This document shows, in pieces, positions 1-8,408 of a stretch of DNA of 64,000 nucleotides; the first letter of the stretch is position 1; each line of letters begins with the position of its first letter. The notes beneath the pieces are model-generated. The model saw only the letters and a program-made list of their open reading frames with translations, was not told the origin of the DNA and searched no databases. The position numbers were made by a program, and so were the translations under genes. Source of the stretch: Granulicella sp. L60 (lineage in GTDB: Bacteria; Acidobacteriota; Terriglobia; Terriglobales; Acidobacteriaceae); assembly GCF_009765825.1 (NCBI RefSeq), contig NZ_LMUR01000003.1:1-64000 (forward strand). Direction: 5' to 3'.

Positions 1-153
1 TTCTCGTAGGACTCTTGCATTCCCTGCTTCATGCCGGTTTATCCCGGCGCACTGCATTGGCGATTTATCAACAACTGAGATTGGGAGAAGCTCGACTGCG
101 ATTTAGGGCATTGTCCCGGAGTTTCTGAAAACGCTGTTTTCGGGTGAAACAGA

Positions 154-1122
154 TCAGTGTTGATCACCTGACTTGTACTCTTCGAGCTGCTTTTCTTGAG
201 CGGCCTGAGATGGAACGCCCAGTTGACGCCGAAGTTCGTCGGAAATCAGCGTGCGGTCATAGGGCTCCTGGGTCCACGGTGCGTCCTTGGATTTGCTGAA
301 TTGAGTGCCGTAGATTTGCGGCTGTTTGACTGCTTTTAGGTACCGGTCAAGCGTGGCCGTCGCGATCCACAGCGCCCCTGCATTGCCGCGAGCAACGGCA
401 ATCATGGCGAGTGTATGAGCGAGCAGGTAATCCCCAAGGTTTGCTCCGTGCTGGAAGATGAACGCCGCCTACTCGAAGTCCTTGCCGGAATGGAGCGCAT
501 TTTTAGCGAGTAAGACGCGTACCTGTACTCTCCGATCCTCATCTTGCTTGTTGATTGTTGCCCAGTCTGCGTGGGACATGTTCGCAGCCTGACGCGGCTT
601 TTGATCTTCATCATAGATGCGCTGCATGTCGGGGTTTGACACGCCAACGTCGTCAACATAGTAGGTTCTCGCGGTGTCCCAGTCCTTGGCGACTGTAAGT
701 GCGGGGAAGACTGGCACCCGACTCAACACCCAAGGATTGATAGCAACTCACGTCATTTCCAGGGAAGCCTGTGTCGCAGAAAGCAACTTGAGGTCATACT
801 CATCCTTGTCCGTCGCATCGGAAGCCTTCGTCGCAACGAAGTGCAGATGGTCGGCACTGATGACGGCGGAGGAGACGGACTCCGTGATGATCTCTGAACT
901 GATGTCACTAAAGAATGTACCCAGAGAAAAAGAATGAAGAGGGCGAGAAAGAGTTCCAGTCAACTGACTGCCTGATTGATGCAGATCAAGCACGAAGTAG
1001 TTGCGTGTCCCGAGCCGGAGAACGTACTGTCCCGCATAGTCTTGAGTACCTGACGCCATGCACAGGCTGGGAAGCGTCGAAAACAAAATCGTTAGCGTAG
1101 TTAGTAGGCGGCTTCGGCTCAT
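154..1122 (-). pseudogene. Secreted DUF6624-like protein, broken by two in-frame stops
   Basis: One minus-strand reading frame runs from an ATG at 1122 to the stop at 154 and is interrupted twice with no change of frame: TGA at 748-750 and TAG at 469-471. The first part starts with a signal peptide (MSRSRLLTT... ending near CMASG). The middle part has IYDEDQKPRQ and NKQDEDRRVQVR. Directly after the TAG the frame reads AAFIFQHGANLGDYLL, then a Trp/DR stretch and PQIYGTQF, which is the pattern I associate with DUF6624 proteins. Because the conserved motif straddles the stop, this was a single gene. Each stop could come from one base change. No promoter stands out; a weak hairpin (about 126-142) lies after the stop. 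Recent nonsense mutation is the simplest reading; sequencing error is possible. Confidence 0.72.
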
Positions 1123-1460
1123 GTCACGGATTCTAATGAATGCGGTGTCATTCCCGGAAGGTCCGGTTTTCGTCAACCGGTTCGTTGGGACGATTCGTAA
1201 CAGCCGGATGCGCGAAGTCCTCTTGACGATCGACTACTATTCGCGACAGGAGCCCAGTGACCGGTTTCCTACTGTTGAGCAGAGCAGTTCGTTCCTCCAA
1301 ATCTCAAACCGCGTCATCGAGGAGACTCACATCACCTCACAGAACGGATTTCCGCTTCGAGCAGAGCGGCGGATCTAGCCTGCGATGCGGTTGAGTCCAT
1401 CTTTTACCCCTCGGGATTCAAGTGGCGAAGGCTGTCCAATTCGTCGTGAACTTCGTCGCT

Positions 1461-2441
1461 TCATCTGTGCCCGTAGTTTGTGAAGACGTAGTCTTTATCC
1501 TTCACTTTCGTGTGGCACGTGAATCCGCACTTGGCGTCGTTGCCTTGCGGGGGCTTGTCGGATAAGTTGCCGAGCCTGAATCTATCGGACGCGGCGTCGT
1601 ACTCGAAGACGGCGTAACCCCATCCGCCGCTGTCCGCGAATCTTTTGCTGTCCTTCACCATGAGATCAACGTCGTGCTGGGGGCCTGGCACCGTCGGCGC
1701 ACCGGGTTCACCGACATCCACCTTCGCGGTCCAATGGACCTTCGCCATCCTGGCACCATCCGGAAAGGCCTTGCCGTTACCGGGATAGCCCGCTTTAAAG
1801 GCGTCGATCATCACAGGATTCCCGAGGATCGCAGCGACCGCACCTCCGTTGTGGCTGATGGAGATCACGGGCCAGCCTTCGTAGCCTCTGAACTCAGAGA
1901 ACGCGAGGCCGTTCTGAACTTTGAGGGTGTACTTATCCTGCGCGGAGACGACGGGTTGTGCCTGTGACGGGGCGGCCGCCGTCGAGGCAGGGGCAGCGGG
2001 AATCTTGTGGATGAAACGTGCGAGCTTCCAGGTGTCGGTATCGGAGATGCTCGACTTCCAGGCAGGCATGCCGGTGAGGCGAACTCCATTCTGGATGATC
2101 CAAAATAGTTCCGCATCGCTCCAGTGCTGCACGTGGGATGAGCTGAGGTCCATGGCAGGCGGGTTCATGTTGCGCCCGACGTTGGTGTCTCCGCGCGCAT
2201 CCGCACCGTGGCATTGGGCGCAAGACCCGAGAAATACTTCCTGGCCCTGGCTCACGACCTCGTCGGTCTCAGGCAGCGGGTTCTTCATCTTCCCCGCCTC
2301 CAATGGAATGGTGACGTCTTTAGCGGCATTGGCCAGGCTGGTTTCACCCTGGGAAGGATTTTTGTCCGCTGTGCAACCTTGAAGCGAAGCGGCCAGCATT
2401 GCACTGATTACGCCAAACATGAGCTTGTGTTTTAGCGCCAC
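1461..2441 (-). CDS. Lipoprotein cytochrome c - cytochrome P460 fusion
   Basis: The product is a predicted envelope haem protein with two domains. A signal peptide ends in a lipobox (AASLQGC), so it should be lipid-anchored. A class I cytochrome c domain follows with CAQCH for haem attachment and a downstream Met (TGMPAW) as likely axial ligand. After an Ala/Pro linker comes a cytochrome P460 domain (FRGYEGWPVIS, then HWTAKVDV) ending in CGFTCHT and KDYVFTNYG. The second haem site is C-x3-CH rather than C-x2-CH. P460 proteins oxidise hydroxylamine or detoxify NO-type species; the substrate here is unknown. The start is GTG at 2441, because GGAGGT sits 9 nt upstream; an ATG at 2510 would place extra residues before the signal peptide. 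Confidence 0.85.
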   Translation of the reverse strand: MALKHKLMFGVISAMLAASLQGCTADKNPSQGETSLANAAKDVTIPLEAGKMKNPLPETDEVVSQGQEVFLGSCAQCHGADARGDTNVGRNMNPPAMDLSSSHVQHWSDAELFWIIQNGVRLTGMPAWKSSISDTDTWKLARFIHKIPAAPASTAAAPSQAQPVVSAQDKYTLKVQNGLAFSEFRGYEGWPVISISHNGGAVAAILGNPVMIDAFKAGYPGNGKAFPDGARMAKVHWTAKVDVGEPGAPTVPGPQHDVDLMVKDSKRFADSGGWGYAVFEYDAASDRFRLGNLSDKPPQGNDAKCGFTCHTKVKDKDYVFTNYGHR

Positions 2442-2740
2442 GCTGCGATCACCTCCGCGACCTCCGCCAATCCACAGCAGACCCACGGCTTCCGTCTTAA
2501 GTTCAGGCATGGAGTGTTCTCCTTTACAAAGAAAGTTTCTAGGCCCGATGCAGCGTGCGTTGCCCTTGGAAAGTTTCTGATGTCCCTGGAACTAGAATGC
2601 GCGGTGGTCTACTTTTATACGCTCTGCTACGGCGCTTATGCGGCGCGATGTGATCTATTTTTACTCCGGCGCTTGTCTTTTGGGAAGACTGCCTCTCACT
2701 GAGGAGATGAGTCGGCGCTAGAGTTTCGTGACGGCTTTGG
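2442..2740. other. Intergenic region upstream of the cytochrome gene
   Basis: A 299-base gap holding the ribosome binding site of the cytochrome gene (GGAGGT, 2451-2456, minus strand) and nothing else I can name. Small open frames here have no recognisable composition or motif. Confidence 0.5.
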
Positions 2741-3133
2741 TTAGCGGGCGCGCAGGAGGAGGGCGATGACGGCGGCGAGGAGAAGTACGAGGACGGAGAT
2801 TCCGCCTTTGATCCAGCGTCCGAGGGAGGAGAGATTTTTTTCCATGCTCTCGAGCCGGTGGTCGTGCTGGTCGAGGGAGAGGCGGGCCCGTTTGACCTCT
2901 TCGGAGACCTCGGTGATCTGGGCGCTCTGATCCTGAAGCTGTCGGTAGAGGCCGGAGTGGGCTTTGGTGATCTGGCCCAGGTCTCCACGAACGCCGTCGG
3001 CCATGGCGGCGAGGGCTGCTTCGTTAGCCTTCTCGGCGGCGGCCTTGGAGGAGAGGAACCTGTCGGCCATGGGAAGCAAGCGCGAGATGTGGGGAAGAAG
3101 TTCGAAGAGTTGCGCGATTACTTTTGGCCACAT
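2741..3133 (-). CDS. Tail-anchored coiled-coil membrane protein
   Basis: A 130-residue protein I do not recognise at family level. Residues about 25-105 are charged and heptad-like (ITEVSEEVKRARLSLDQHDH), predicting a coiled coil. Residues about 108-127 form one hydrophobic helix (GGISVLVLLLAAVIALLL) followed by RAR, so it should be held in the inner membrane by its C-terminus with the coiled coil in the cytoplasm. It starts 6 nt after the stop of the VKOR-like gene and is probably cotranscribed. Role unknown; a scaffold or stress-related membrane factor is possible but not shown. Confidence 0.7.
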   Translation of the reverse strand: MWPKVIAQLFELLPHISRLLPMADRFLSSKAAAEKANEAALAAMADGVRGDLGQITKAHSGLYRQLQDQSAQITEVSEEVKRARLSLDQHDHRLESMEKNLSSLGRWIKGGISVLVLLLAAVIALLLRAR

Positions 3134-3139
3134 AGCGGT

Positions 3140-3607
3140 CTAGTCTAGCGCGTCGCTGCGCGTCGCTGCGCGTTGCCGCCAGCGCAGGACGAGAGTTGCG
3201 ATGGTGAGGAGGAGGATGGCGGTGACGATGCCCTGCGACCAGAGGCAGTAGATGCACCATTTTTGCAGGACGTAGGCTTCGATGTAGCTGAGGAAGGCGG
3301 CGAAGAGGAAGCCGATCTGGGCGAACTCGAAGGCGATCCACCAGCGGCCCATGAGCGCGACGACGCCGATGGCTGCGTATCCGGCGATGCCGAAGATGGC
3401 CACGGGAATGTGGACTCCGGCGCCGGGGGCTTCATCGAAGGTGCGGGCAGGGAAGACGGCGAAGCGGCTGTGGTTGACGGCGCCGCAGTCGAACTTTTCG
3501 GTGACGGCGCAAGGTGGTGCGAGGCCGGGGTCCATGTAGTGGACGTGAAGCGCCATGGTGGAGACTACGATTCCTGCGACGGCGAGTAAGGCTATGAGGT
3601 ACTTCAT
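3140..3607 (-). CDS. Vitamin K epoxide reductase (VKOR) family protein
   Basis: A 155-residue polytopic inner membrane protein. VKOR homologues pass electrons from periplasmic thiol oxidases to membrane quinone and so drive disulfide bond formation. The signatures are visible: a loop cysteine pair (PPCAVTEKFDC) with Ser/Asn after it (NHSRF), and CIYC in the last part as the quinone-proximal CxxC. There are four hydrophobic segments (about 1-22, 68-88, 92-112, 122-142). No thioredoxin domain is fused and no dsbA-like gene adjoins. It is the first gene of a two-gene unit with the coiled-coil protein. Confidence 0.85.
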   Translation of the reverse strand: MKYLIALLAVAGIVVSTMALHVHYMDPGLAPPCAVTEKFDCGAVNHSRFAVFPARTFDEAPGAGVHIPVAIFGIAGYAAIGVVALMGRWWIAFEFAQIGFLFAAFLSYIEAYVLQKWCIYCLWSQGIVTAILLLTIATLVLRWRQRAATRSDALD

Positions 3608-3742
3608 GTTTTTATTCTATGCATAGTGGTGGAAGTTCTGGCGTTGGAGTTTGGGGCATTGCTTGTCCTGCATCAGATGAAACATTGCGGCTGTTATTTC
3701 CTGTTGATCTGGTGTGTGGGGCGCTGGATTTATGATGGGAGC

Positions 3743-4678
3743 GTGAACGCTACGAATCGCAGACAGTTTCTTGGTCTTCTTGGGGCCGCTGGATTTTCGG
3801 CGGCTGTGCCGTCTTCTGCGTTCGGCTTGTATGCTGCGCCGGTGCAGGAGTCGTTTACGTTTCTCTTCTACACGGATGCTCATCTGCAGCCGGAGCTTAA
3901 TGGCCTGGTCGGGACGGATATGGCGTTCAAGAAGGGACGCACGATCAAGGCGGACTTCGCGATCAATGGTGGGGATCATGTGTTCGATGCGCTGGGGGTA
4001 CCGAAGCAGAGGGCGCTGCAGTTGTTCGATCTATATGACAAGACGGAGCAGGATCTTGGGTTGAAACTTTATCACACGGTGGGCAACCATGATGTGTGTG
4101 GGGTGTATCCGGCGAGCGGTATGGCGGAGGACGATCCGCTATATGGGAAGAAGTTGTTTGAGCAGCGATTTGGGAAGACGTACTACTCGTTCGACCATAA
4201 GGGATATCACTTTGTGGTGCTGGATTCGGTGGGGATAACGAATGACCGTTCGTACGAGGGGCGGGTGGATGCGGAGCAGTTGAAGTGGCTGGCGGGTGAT
4301 CTGGCTGGGGTGCCTGCGGGGACGCCGATTGTGGTTGTGGCGCATATCCCGCTGGTGACGGCGTACCTGGCTTATATGCCGGAGATGCCGGTGCCTCCTC
4401 CGCACCACAGCCTGAGCGTGGCGAATGCGAATGAGGTGCTGGCGCTACTGGATGGGCATAACGTGATCGGCGTGCTGCAGGGGCATACGCATGTGAACGA
4501 GACGGTGACGTGGAAGGGTGTGCCTTACGTTACGTGCGGTGCGGTGTGCGGGAACTGGTGGCATGGAACACACCTGGGGACGCCGGAGGGATTTACCGTG
4601 GTGACGCTGGCGGGTGGGAAGATGACTACGCGGTATGAGACGTATGGATTTAAGTCGGTGGCGCCGCAGAATACTTAG
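3743..4678 (+). CDS. Tat-exported calcineurin-like metallophosphoesterase
   Basis: The metal-binding motifs of the calcineurin fold occur in order: DAHLQ, GGDHVFD, GNHD, VAHIP and GHTH. The N-terminus is a twin-arginine signal (NRRQFLGLLGAAGF), so the folded enzyme with its metals is exported by Tat. I chose GTG at 3743 because it places the RR motif about five residues from the start; an in-frame ATG at 3626 would add an implausible 39 residues. The frame overlaps no neighbour. Substrate is not evident from sequence; phosphodiesters or phosphoproteins are family possibilities. Confidence 0.85.
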   Translation: MNATNRRQFLGLLGAAGFSAAVPSSAFGLYAAPVQESFTFLFYTDAHLQPELNGLVGTDMAFKKGRTIKADFAINGGDHVFDALGVPKQRALQLFDLYDKTEQDLGLKLYHTVGNHDVCGVYPASGMAEDDPLYGKKLFEQRFGKTYYSFDHKGYHFVVLDSVGITNDRSYEGRVDAEQLKWLAGDLAGVPAGTPIVVVAHIPLVTAYLAYMPEMPVPPPHHSLSVANANEVLALLDGHNVIGVLQGHTHVNETVTWKGVPYVTCGAVCGNWWHGTHLGTPEGFTVVTLAGGKMTTRYETYGFKSVAPQNT

Positions 4679-4689
4679 GCGGCTGGAAG

Positions 4690-5607
4690 CTATTTTTTGC
4701 TGGACAGACGCGCTTTCCGTGGGGTGGACTTTTTCACGGATTTTTTAAGCTTCGGGGGAGACTTCCGTTGGCTGGGACGTGGCTTGGTGTAGGCTGCGAG
4801 GCGCTTCTGCATGACGGCGATGGCGTCGGGGTTTTGGTCGACCATAATGAAGCTGCGGTTGTGTTTGGCGGCGGCTTCGGCGGTGGTGCCGCTGCCGGCG
4901 AAGAAGTCGAGGACGGTGTCGCCGGGGTTGGAGTGGACGCGGACGATGCGCTCGAGGATGCCGAGGGGTTTTTGCGTGGCGTAGCCGGTTTTTTCTTTGC
5001 CGGTGGGAGAGACGATGGTGTGCCACCAGACGTCGGTGGGGGTCTTGCCGCGGGCGGCTTTCTTTGCGCCGACGAGGCCGGGGGCCATGTAGGGGATGCG
5101 GTCGGTGGCGGTGAGGTTGAAGGTGAAGAGGTCTGGTTGTTTGGTGTACCAGAGAATGTTGTCGTGCTTGGCGGGCCAGCGTTTGGTGGAGCGTGCGCCG
5201 TAGTCGTAGGCCCAGATGATCTCGTTCTGGAAGCAGGGGCGGGTGAAGATCACGTCGAGGAGGATCTTGCAGTAGTGGACTTCGCGGTAGTCGATGTGGA
5301 AGAAGAGGGAGCCGGTGGGGGTGAGGATGCGGTGGGCTTCGAGGAGGCGGGGGCGGAGGAAGCCGAGGAAGTCGTCGAAGGTGTCGGTGTAGCCTTGGCC
5401 GCCGGGTTGCTGCTTGAGGATCTCGGTGCGGTAGCGGCGGCCGCCGAAGCCGGTGCGGTCGCCGGCGTCGTCGCGGATGGTCTTCATCTGGGGGCGGCTT
5501 TGGCGCTTGCCGGTGTTGAAGGGCGGGTCGACGTAGATGAGCTGGATGGATTCGGACGCGATGCTTTGCAGAACTTCGAGGTTGTCTCCGTGCACGATCC
5601 TGTTCAT
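4690..5607 (-). CDS. Orphan beta-class DNA methyltransferase (likely N6-adenine)
   Basis: The catalytic motif IV (DPPF) lies near residue 27 and the SAM motif I (FAGSGTT) near residue 236, the order typical of beta-class amino-methyltransferases. DPPF rather than SPPY favours N6-adenine over N4-cytosine. ATQKP before motif I is also typical. The last 40 residues are rich in Lys, Arg and Pro and may bind DNA non-specifically. No restriction nuclease gene lies beside it, so it is either a solitary regulatory methyltransferase or a remnant. I prefer the ATG at 5607 (MNRIVHGDN); an upstream start at 5631 would add eight residues. Confidence 0.85.
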   Translation of the reverse strand: MNRIVHGDNLEVLQSIASESIQLIYVDPPFNTGKRQSRPQMKTIRDDAGDRTGFGGRRYRTEILKQQPGGQGYTDTFDDFLGFLRPRLLEAHRILTPTGSLFFHIDYREVHYCKILLDVIFTRPCFQNEIIWAYDYGARSTKRWPAKHDNILWYTKQPDLFTFNLTATDRIPYMAPGLVGAKKAARGKTPTDVWWHTIVSPTGKEKTGYATQKPLGILERIVRVHSNPGDTVLDFFAGSGTTAEAAAKHNRSFIMVDQNPDAIAVMQKRLAAYTKPRPSQRKSPPKLKKSVKKSTPRKARLSSKK

Positions 5608-5697
5608 TCCGCGGCCTCTGGTATCTAACACTAACGTACCCTTGGACTAGACGGCTTCAGCGTGTATTGTTCTGGTCGGGCCCATTTACGAACCTGA

Positions 5698-6555
5698 ATG
5701 TCAGCGAGCCATCTCATCTACGCCATGCTTACCCATCGAGGCCGTGTTCGGCAAGGTAATGAAGATACCTGCGCGGCGGCGCCGGAGATGGGTGCGTATG
5801 TGGTGTGCGATGGGATGGGCGGGGCAGCGGCTGGAGAGATTGCGAGCAACCTTGCGGCCGATACGTTTCTTGCATACCTTTCGGCGGAGTCGCATGGGAA
5901 GGCGCGGCAGACGGACAAGGCCCAGGGTCGGCTGAACGCGGCGATTCAGGCGGCGAATCATGCGGTGTATCAGCAGTCGCGGCAGAGCCGGCAGCTGGCA
6001 GGGATGGGAACGACGCTGGTAGCGCTTCTGCATGCGCCGATAAAGAATGGGAATGGGACGGCTTCGAATGGGAAGCGGTCGGTGACGAATCATACGAACT
6101 CGCGGTCGACCGATCCGCCGACGTTGTGGCTGGGGCATGTGGGGGACAGCCGATGTTATCGCCTGAGGCGCGGGACGCTGGAGCAGTTGACGAGCGATCA
6201 CTCGCTGGTGGAGGAGCAGCTTCGCGCGGGACAGATTACGGCGGAGCAGGCTGCGGAGTCGCCCATGCGTAATTTGATTACGAGAGCGATTGGATCGCAG
6301 GCGACGGTTGAGGCGGAGATTCAGAGTCACTGTCCGCAGCCGAGTGATTTGTACCTGCTTGCGTCCGATGGTCTGACGCATGAGCTGGATGATGGGGACA
6401 TCGCGGAGGTTCTGGGGGCGATTCCGGCGGAGCGAACTGTCGCAGGCCTGACGACGGCGTGCGAGACGTTGATTACGGCAGCGAATCGCAATGGCGGCAA
6501 CGATAACATTACGGTGCTGCTGGTTGCGGTGACGCCGGATCTTGCGGACGATTAG
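5698..6555 (+). CDS. PP2C-family serine/threonine protein phosphatase
   Basis: A 285-residue soluble phosphatase of the PPM/PP2C fold. Visible motifs are RGRVRQGNED, VCDGMGG (metal-binding Asp and Gly), GHVGDSRCYR, a TSDHSLV segment, LLASDGL and the late GGNDNITV. These give the two-metal active site that removes phosphate from Ser/Thr, usually opposing Hanks-type kinases. An insert rich in Asn, Ser and Thr (about residues 115-140) separates two beta strands. No kinase is adjacent. It is transcribed in the same direction as the fatty-acid-type genes that follow but is 96 nt away from them. Confidence 0.92.
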   Translation: MSASHLIYAMLTHRGRVRQGNEDTCAAAPEMGAYVVCDGMGGAAAGEIASNLAADTFLAYLSAESHGKARQTDKAQGRLNAAIQAANHAVYQQSRQSRQLAGMGTTLVALLHAPIKNGNGTASNGKRSVTNHTNSRSTDPPTLWLGHVGDSRCYRLRRGTLEQLTSDHSLVEEQLRAGQITAEQAAESPMRNLITRAIGSQATVEAEIQSHCPQPSDLYLLASDGLTHELDDGDIAEVLGAIPAERTVAGLTTACETLITAANRNGGNDNITVLLVAVTPDLADD

Positions 6556-6651
6556 TCTTTCCCTCTGGTGTGAAGCGGTTGGCTGTTCGATGGGGCTCTA
6601 GGTCATTCGGCGCTGCGGCTGCTACACTGCGAAGTCGTTTAAAACTCGTTT

Positions 6652-7512
6652 ATGTCTGACATGAAAATCATTGGAGTTCTGGGAGCCGGTACGATGGGCA
6701 ACGGTATCGCGCATGTGTGTGCGCGTGCGGGTTGCGAGGTTGTCCTCTACGATCTGGAGCAGGGGTTTCTCGATCGCGGTCTGGCGACGATTGAGAAGAA
6801 TCTGGCGCGCGAGGTTGCGAAGAACAAGCTGACGCAGCAGCAGGCGGATGAGGCGAGGGGGCGGATTACGCCTACGGTTGATCGCGAGGCGCTGGCGCGG
6901 TGCGGAGTCGCGATTGAGGCGGCGACGGAGAGGTTTGCCGTGAAGGCTGAGATCTTTCGCGAGCTGGACCGGATTCTGCCTGGCGATGCGATTCTGGCTA
7001 CGAATACGAGCTCCATCTCGATTACGAAGCTTGCCACGCAGACGAAGCGTCCTGAGCAGGTGATTGGGATGCACTTCTTCAACCCGGTGCCGGTGATGCA
7101 GCTGGTGGAGGTGATTCGCGGGCTGCAGACGTCGCAGGCTACGTTCGATGCGGTGCATGCGCTGTCGAAGCAGCTGGGCAAGACGCCGGTGGAGGTGAAC
7201 GATGCTGCGGGATTCGTCTCGAACCGCGTGCTGATGCCGCTGATCAACGAGGCGGTGTATGCGGTGATGGAAGGGGTTGCGACTGCGGAGGCGGTCGATC
7301 AGGTGTTTGTGCTGGGGATGGCGCATCCGATGGGGCCTCTGACGCTGGCGGACTTTATCGGGCTGGATGTGTGTGTGGACATTATGCGGGTGCTGGCCGA
7401 TGGGCTGGGTAGTCCGAAGTACAACCCTTGTCCGCTGCTGGTGCGAATGGTGGATGCGGGATGGCTGGGGCGTAAGTCGGGGCGGGGGTTTTATCGTTAT
7501 CCGCTGCAGTGA
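6652..7512 (+). CDS. hbd: 3-hydroxybutyryl-CoA dehydrogenase
   Basis: A 286-residue, NAD(P)-dependent enzyme interconverting 3-hydroxyacyl-CoA and acetoacetyl-CoA type substrates. The Rossmann motif GAGTMGNGIAHV is at the N-terminus, ATNTSSISIT and GMHFFNPVPVM carry the catalytic Ser/His region, and GFVSNRVLMPLINEAV marks the start of the C-terminal helical domain. Length is typical of the short monofunctional family. The MaoC-type hydratase follows 116 nt downstream, so the pair probably serves short-chain acyl-CoA metabolism. Confidence 0.92.
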   Translation: MSDMKIIGVLGAGTMGNGIAHVCARAGCEVVLYDLEQGFLDRGLATIEKNLAREVAKNKLTQQQADEARGRITPTVDREALARCGVAIEAATERFAVKAEIFRELDRILPGDAILATNTSSISITKLATQTKRPEQVIGMHFFNPVPVMQLVEVIRGLQTSQATFDAVHALSKQLGKTPVEVNDAAGFVSNRVLMPLINEAVYAVMEGVATAEAVDQVFVLGMAHPMGPLTLADFIGLDVCVDIMRVLADGLGSPKYNPCPLLVRMVDAGWLGRKSGRGFYRYPLQ

Positions 7513-7628
7513 CGGTGTTGGTGGCGGCTGAGCTTCTAGACTGGAAGCACGAAATTTTCTGCTGAAGGCAGCGAGGCGAAGCTGGAGACGAGTTGAAGCA
7601 TCCAATAGAAGTGGAAACAGGAGAAGAC

Positions 7629-8084
7629 ATGCCCAAGGAGTTTTACTTCGAAGATTTTTATGTCGGTCAGAAGTTTCAATCGCTCGGCCAGGCCAAGGTG
7701 AGCGCGGACGAGATCAAGGAGTTTGGCCGGAAGTACGATCCGCAGCCGTTTCATTTGGATGAGGCTGCAGGGGAGAGCTCGTTCTTCAAGGGGTTGGCGG
7801 CTTCGGGATGGCTGACGGCGGCGATTGTGATGCGGCTGCGTGTGCAGTCGATTACGGTGGCGGGCGGGATGATTGGAGCGGGCGTGGAAGAGATGCGATG
7901 GACGCTGCCGGTTCGTCCGGGCGATTCGCTGCGTACGGAGATTGAGGTGGTTGGGGTTCGGCTGTCGAACTCGCGGAAGGAGTTTGGCGTGGTGCGGACG
8001 CGCACGCTGGCCTTCAACCAGAATGACGAGATTGTGATGCGGTCGACGGTGAACTTTCTTGCTCCGGTAAAGCCGGTGGTCTAA
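7629..8084 (+). CDS. MaoC-like (R)-specific enoyl-CoA hydratase
   Basis: A 151-residue single hot-dog fold protein with the hydratase signature YDPQPFHLDEAA (catalytic Asp and His). Family members hydrate trans-2-enoyl-CoA to the (R)-3-hydroxy form. The ATG at 7629 has GGAG 5 nt upstream and is preferred over a TTG at 7593. Located after the 3-hydroxybutyryl-CoA dehydrogenase and 16 nt before a short conserved-looking gene. Confidence 0.9.
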   Translation: MPKEFYFEDFYVGQKFQSLGQAKVSADEIKEFGRKYDPQPFHLDEAAGESSFFKGLAASGWLTAAIVMRLRVQSITVAGGMIGAGVEEMRWTLPVRPGDSLRTEIEVVGVRLSNSRKEFGVVRTRTLAFNQNDEIVMRSTVNFLAPVKPVV

Positions 8085-8100
8085 GGCTAAGGGGTGGCAA

Positions 8101-8340
8101 GTGACTGAGGAACAGTTGCATCTGCTGAAGACCAACGTAGATGACGTAGTGGTTTTGGAGATGAAGGACGGTGAACGCTTTGCGGCGCAGATTCTTTTCG
8201 TCTTCGACGAGGGTGAGACGCCGGATGTGTTTTGTCTGAAGGGCGAGCCGAGGGCGGATGGGACTTTTGTGCCGCAGGCCGGGTCGGGACATTCGTTTCT
8301 GTTGAGCGATATCGCTGGGGTTCATCGGCTGGAGGCGTGA
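8101..8340 (+). CDS. Small protein of unknown function
   Basis: A 79-residue protein starting at GTG 8101, 16 nt after the MaoC gene. It is acidic, with alternating hydrophobic strands (VVVLEMKDGERFAAQILFVF and HSFLLSDIAGVHRLEA), resembling a small beta-barrel of the SH3 or LSM kind by eye only. No motif identified; likely cotranscribed with the hydratase. Confidence 0.65.
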   Translation: MTEEQLHLLKTNVDDVVVLEMKDGERFAAQILFVFDEGETPDVFCLKGEPRADGTFVPQAGSGHSFLLSDIAGVHRLEA

Positions 8341-8408
8341 GGGAGGGCGGGGAATCAGGTTAGTTACCTGGGCCAGATACCCACAGTCAATCGGCGTATT
8401 CTTGGTGG

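Noticed and set aside
469..750. Stop-codon recoding (selenocysteine or readthrough) in the DUF6624-like gene
   Set aside because: No SECIS-like hairpin seen after the TGA, two different stops are involved, and other genes here end normally at TGA and TAG.
1058..1378. Plus-strand ORF of 106 residues
   Set aside because: Antisense to the secreted pseudogene, no SD and no motif.
4768..5628. Long plus-strand ORF rich in Gly, Val and Ala
   Set aside because: It is the reverse complement of the methyltransferase gene; the composition is a by-product of high-GC coding.
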